Below, piece by piece: positions 5,844-8,947 of a stretch of 8,947 nt of DNA (the stretch's first letter is position 1; each line of letters begins with the position of its first letter). The DNA is from Parachlamydiales bacterium (GTDB lineage Bacteria > Chlamydiota > Chlamydiia > Chlamydiales > SM23-39): NCBI GenBank assembly GCA_003151315.1, contig PLXF01000106.1:10358-19304 (forward strand), written 5' to 3'. The notes under the pieces are model-generated. The model was not told where the DNA came from, did no database searches, and saw only the letters and a list, made by a program, of their open reading frames with translations. The position numbers were made by a program, and so were the translations under genes.

Positions 5844-5868
5844 CCATTCATGATTCTCAAACGGTATA
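5840..5868. repeat. Short decayed copy of the TATACC...GGTATA palindrome
   Basis: 29 bases bounded by TATACC (5840-5845) and GGTATA (5863-5868). The first 17 bases match the start of the 44-bp copy at 15 positions; the rest is a shortened right end. It lies in the divergent MFS/recC spacer. The remaining 5869-5932 holds no promoter I would defend. Confidence 0.6.
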
Positions 5869-5932
5869 GGTTCATTAAGAATTCAGATTTAGGTTATCTG
5901 CAACGAGACTACTCTGTAAACAGGAAAAAACT

Positions 5933-5947
5933 AGGAGAAGAGAGAAG
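5933..5947 (+). promoter_or_regulatory. Purine-rich AGGAG run upstream of recC
   Basis: AGGAGAAGAGAGAAG would be a good ribosome site but lies 20-30 bases before the recC ATG at 5968, too far for normal use. The frame is open from the stop codon at 5932 to the ATG, with no ATG, GTG or TTG in it. The only purine run near the ATG is AGGG (5962-5965), two bases away and too close. Confidence 0.3.
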
Positions 5948-5967
5948 ATTTTGCGATACTTAGGGAT

Positions 5968-8947
5968 ATGGCTACTGCGTCCCATCTATTTTTGAGCAAT
6001 CGGTTAGATTTTTTAGCTTGCGAACTGGCTCGCGCCCTGGAGCAAGACGATTGTAATCCGTTAACGCAAAGGGTCATTTTGGTCCCTGACGCCTCGATGA
6101 AGCCTTGGCTACTCCGGCAGATTGTGCAATATTCTGAGAAAAAGGGGGTGGCAGGGATAAAGGTCCTCGCTTGGCAAGAGGGGATGCGTTTTTTTTCTGA
6201 CAAATCGGCTAAAGATCCCCGTTATCTAGAGCTTTATCTTTTTATTTATGAATATTTAAAAAAAGATCTATCGACTGAAGTTGCGGCTTACTCTGGGGGG
6301 AATGTAAAGCGGTTATTGGATTTGTCCAAAGAGCTAGCTAAACTTTTCCTTTCTTATGGTTTTTATGGATCTGAACTTTTGCTGTCTTGCCAAGAGACGA
6401 ATGATTGGCAAAAAAATATTTTACAAAAGATTATTGAAGGGGGTAAATGGAAATTTCCTCTCCAAAATCTGAGTGCCCAAGCAGTAAAAGGGGCTGTTTT
6501 TTGCTTTGCTTGCGACGGAATGCCCGCTGGATTTTGGGATTTTTTGCTCAAGCTCCCCCGTTTTTCTGCCTACCTATTTTCTCCCTGCCTCTCTTTTTGG
6601 GGGGATCTTTGCTCTACGCGAGAGAAGCGGAGTTTAGTTAAATATGGGAAGAAGAGGAATGTTTCGGAAACTCACTTGGAAGAGCTGGACCGGTATTTAG
6701 AGAATTGCCACCCTCTTTTAGCGAATTTCGGAAAGTTAGGACGGGAAACTTTACAGGTGTTGGATCTGTATGATCTCCAGATCGAGGAAAGTTACGATCT
6801 TCTCGATGCGGGAGAGCCGACGCTGCTTAAAACTGTCCAAGCAGATCTCTTATATGGGGAGATTCCTCTAGAAAAAAGGGAGATTGCTCCGGGAGATCGA
6901 TCGATTCGTCTTTCTTTAACAGGTGCTTCCCGATTACGTGAAATTCAGGTGTTGAAAGATGAAATTATCCGGGTTCAGCAAGAGGGAATAGCCCTTTCGG
7001 AGATGTTAGTTTTGGCCCCTAATTTAGAGATATATGGGCCCTTAATAGAATGGGTTTTCTCAGATCCCGAATCCTCTATTCCCTATTGCTTATCTGAGAT
7101 CGATCTTTTGTCTAAAAATGGCTATTGGCAAGGACTTAAACAATTGCTTTCTCTGTCTACTTCTCGTTGGGAATCGGATGTTGTGATCAAATTAATCGAA
7201 AACCCCTCTTTTCGCCTAAAGCAGGGCTGGGACTTGGAGAGACTCGATCAGATCCGTCTATGGATCCGGGAAGCGAAGATCCGCTGGGGGCAAAGTGGGG
7301 AGCAAAAAGAGAAAATCGTATCGGATCTCTTTGAAAAGAAGATCGAAGGGAGGATGCACGGCACATGGGAAGAGGGGATCGACCGGATGTTACAGGGGCT
7401 GATCTACCTCTTCCCCCCAGAAAAAGAACAGTTGCCTCAGCCTAGTCCTATTTCTGGGATTGATATGGGAGATGCCGATGCTCTGGAAGAATTTCTGTAT
7501 GTGATCGAGACGCTGCGCCGTGATTTAGCCCCTCTCACCGATTCGAAGGAGAGGAGATTAGAGAGTTGGGCCGATATATTAGAAGCGATTGCCGATACGT
7601 ATTTGGCAGTTGAGGGAGAAAAAGATCTGGCAGGAAGAGGGGCTGTAGAAGAAATCATCTCATCGCTTCGGTATGTTCAAAGCAGTCTAGGTCCCATTGA
7701 ATTTCCCTTCTCTGCCCTTGAAGAGCTATTTAATCGAAAATCGACGGGGCAAATAGGCTCGACTCTCTTGCATGCGGTGCCTATAGCTCCTTTAAGCGAA
7801 GGGGCTATTACCCCTTGCCGCGCCCTCTTTTTAATCGGCCAAGACGAGGAGAGTTTTCCTAGGAGCGCCTCCCCTTCCTCTTTAGACCTACTTAGGGGGA
7901 AAAAAGAGGCCCCCCCCCTTCCCCCTGATCGGGATCGGTATCTATTTTTGCAGGCGATTTGCAGCGTCCAGGAGAAGATGATCATTAGTTACGGACACAT
8001 TTCTCCAGAAGAGGGCAAGGAGATGAGCCCTTCGCTTCTTGTTCAGGAATTGATCAGTTATATTAAGAGCCATTTTGAGGGGGAGATAGCAACGACTGTC
8101 CACCCTAGTTTCAATCTCCATCCCCGCTGTTTTCAGGAACTGGAGTGCCAAAGCACTTCACCTACAGCTTTTCGCGCGGCGCAAATTTTTTACGGGCCCA
8201 AAGAGGGTCTGCAGTTTTGGCCCCCCTTTGATCAAAGACCTCCTCTTCACCTTCCCGAAGGGGAAATTACCCTTTCCGTGCGCGATTTAAAGGCTCTATT
8301 TCGTCATCCCTGGAAGTTTTATATGACCAAGATCTTGCAAATGGCGATTGCGGAAAAGCCGGAAGAGAATTGGGAAGAATACGAAGTGGATTTTATTAAA
8401 CGGGCGCAGATTTTGCGGACCAGTCTCCATCAGCCCTTAGAGGCGGTTATTCAAAAAAGTGAAGGAGATGGAACTTTCCCTGTCGGCCTTTTTGGAGTCG
8501 TGGCTCGCCAAGAGATGGGGCACATAGCGGAGGAATGGAAGGGAAATCTCGCCGATTTGGGATTGGCTAAAGAGAGTTTATCTTCGATCCGCTTGAGCGA
8601 TACCCATTCCGATTCACTCCCGCCAGTAGAAATTCAATGGGAAAGACTAAAAGTGAAAATCGTCGGAGAGGTCAGTTTTTGTTCGAGTCTTGGCCCTTTA
8701 CATATAGGTGACGATTCTTTGCCCGCTCTATTTAGATCTTGGCCTGAGCACTTGGTGGCTTTATGTGCCTTGCAATCGAATACGATTTTTTGCATCCGTT
8801 CCGGCAAGCCGAAGCAAGTTGCCTCTCCTCACGATGCTTTGCGCCGTTCTCTAGAACTCTATTTTTTAGGCCTTCAAACGCCCCTTCCCTTAGTGAGCGA
8901 ATGGGTTGAGCCTCTCCTTAGAAAAGGGGGCGAGGAATTGGAGAAAA
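5968..8947 (+). CDS. recC: Exodeoxyribonuclease V subunit gamma RecC, N-terminal part (runs off the right edge)
   Basis: Subunit of the RecBCD helicase-nuclease, which processes double-strand DNA ends and loads RecA. RecC holds the complex together, splits the strands and, in E. coli, scans for Chi. The 993 complete codons carry RecC marks in order: FLSNRLDFL (residues 8-16) as in the HSNRLD start, MKPWL near 53, HPLLANFGKLGRE (248-260) as in NPLLASWGKLGRD, a helicase-like domain with ASRLREIQVLKDEI (about 316-329), RALFLIGQDEESFPR (618-632), and DRDRYLFLQA (654-663). The visible region continues into the C-terminal part; E. coli RecC is 1122 aa and chlamydial ones roughly 1000, so little is missing. 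The frame stays open throughout. The start is set by the family N-terminus, although the ribosome site is poor. A run of nine C lies at 7910-7918. recB would be expected to follow to the right. Confidence 0.95.
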   Translation, partial: MATASHLFLSNRLDFLACELARALEQDDCNPLTQRVILVPDASMKPWLLRQIVQYSEKKGVAGIKVLAWQEGMRFFSDKSAKDPRYLELYLFIYEYLKKDLSTEVAAYSGGNVKRLLDLSKELAKLFLSYGFYGSELLLSCQETNDWQKNILQKIIEGGKWKFPLQNLSAQAVKGAVFCFACDGMPAGFWDFLLKLPRFSAYLFSPCLSFWGDLCSTREKRSLVKYGKKRNVSETHLEELDRYLENCHPLLANFGKLGRETLQVLDLYDLQIEESYDLLDAGEPTLLKTVQADLLYGEIPLEKREIAPGDRSIRLSLTGASRLREIQVLKDEIIRVQQEGIALSEMLVLAPNLEIYGPLIEWVFSDPESSIPYCLSEIDLLSKNGYWQGLKQLLSLSTSRWESDVVIKLIENPSFRLKQGWDLERLDQIRLWIREAKIRWGQSGEQKEKIVSDLFEKKIEGRMHGTWEEGIDRMLQGLIYLFPPEKEQLPQPSPISGIDMGDADALEEFLYVIETLRRDLAPLTDSKERRLESWADILEAIADTYLAVEGEKDLAGRGAVEEIISSLRYVQSSLGPIEFPFSALEELFNRKSTGQIGSTLLHAVPIAPLSEGAITPCRALFLIGQDEESFPRSASPSSLDLLRGKKEAPPLPPDRDRYLFLQAICSVQEKMIISYGHISPEEGKEMSPSLLVQELISYIKSHFEGEIATTVHPSFNLHPRCFQELECQSTSPTAFRAAQIFYGPKEGLQFWPPFDQRPPLHLPEGEITLSVRDLKALFRHPWKFYMTKILQMAIAEKPEENWEEYEVDFIKRAQILRTSLHQPLEAVIQKSEGDGTFPVGLFGVVARQEMGHIAEEWKGNLADLGLAKESLSSIRLSDTHSDSLPPVEIQWERLKVKIVGEVSFCSSLGPLHIGDDSLPALFRSWPEHLVALCALQSNTIFCIRSGKPKQVASPHDALRRSLELYFLGLQTPLPLVSEWVEPLLRKGGEELEK

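Overview
The window looks like chromosomal DNA of a member of the Chlamydiae, more likely an environmental lineage (Waddlia-, Parachlamydia- or Simkania-like) than Chlamydia itself. Three things point there. A small outer-membrane protein carries the hallmark mature N-terminus (PVGNPA.P) and C-terminus (RLIDE...RF) of the chlamydial major outer membrane protein (MOMP). An LplT/YgeD-type MFS gene is divergent from recC; from memory these two are also neighbours in Chlamydia trachomatis (CT641/CT640). The base composition is moderate and evenly spread. The genus cannot be fixed from the sequence alone.

Layout from left to right: (1) the N-terminal 296 codons of threonyl-tRNA synthetase (thrS), minus strand, running off the left edge. 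(2) A 359-bp divergent intergenic region filled largely by a 171-bp palindromic repeat with perfect 31-bp arms around a bidirectional-terminator-like hairpin. (3) Two plus-strand genes for exported beta-barrel proteins: a short MOMP paralog (264 aa) and a 420-aa porin-like protein of a family I cannot name. (4) A 616-bp gene-free stretch (3485-4100) that is almost all repeat: a roughly 465-bp dyad-symmetric, MITE-like element with 88-bp inverted ends and six small hairpins in two mirrored arrays, then a 44-bp palindrome, then a plain hairpin. (5) A minus-strand MFS lysophospholipid-transporter-like gene with a C-terminal PlsC-like domain that has lost its catalytic motif. (6) A 151-bp divergent spacer holding a fourth, decayed copy of the small palindrome. 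(7) The first 993 codons of recC, plus strand, running off the right edge.

The genes do not form one pathway. thrS and recC are housekeeping genes. The two beta-barrel genes form a surface-protein island between thrS and the conserved lplT-recC pair. What stands out is the non-coding DNA: every intergenic gap holds a palindrome bounded by TATACC/GGTATA-like ends, in states from intact to decayed, and one gap also holds a larger, structurally elaborate mobile-type element. The mirrored hairpin arrays keep their stems despite base changes in both strands of the stem, so the local hairpins themselves may be what is conserved. I see no tRNA, rRNA, CRISPR array or transposase gene in the window.
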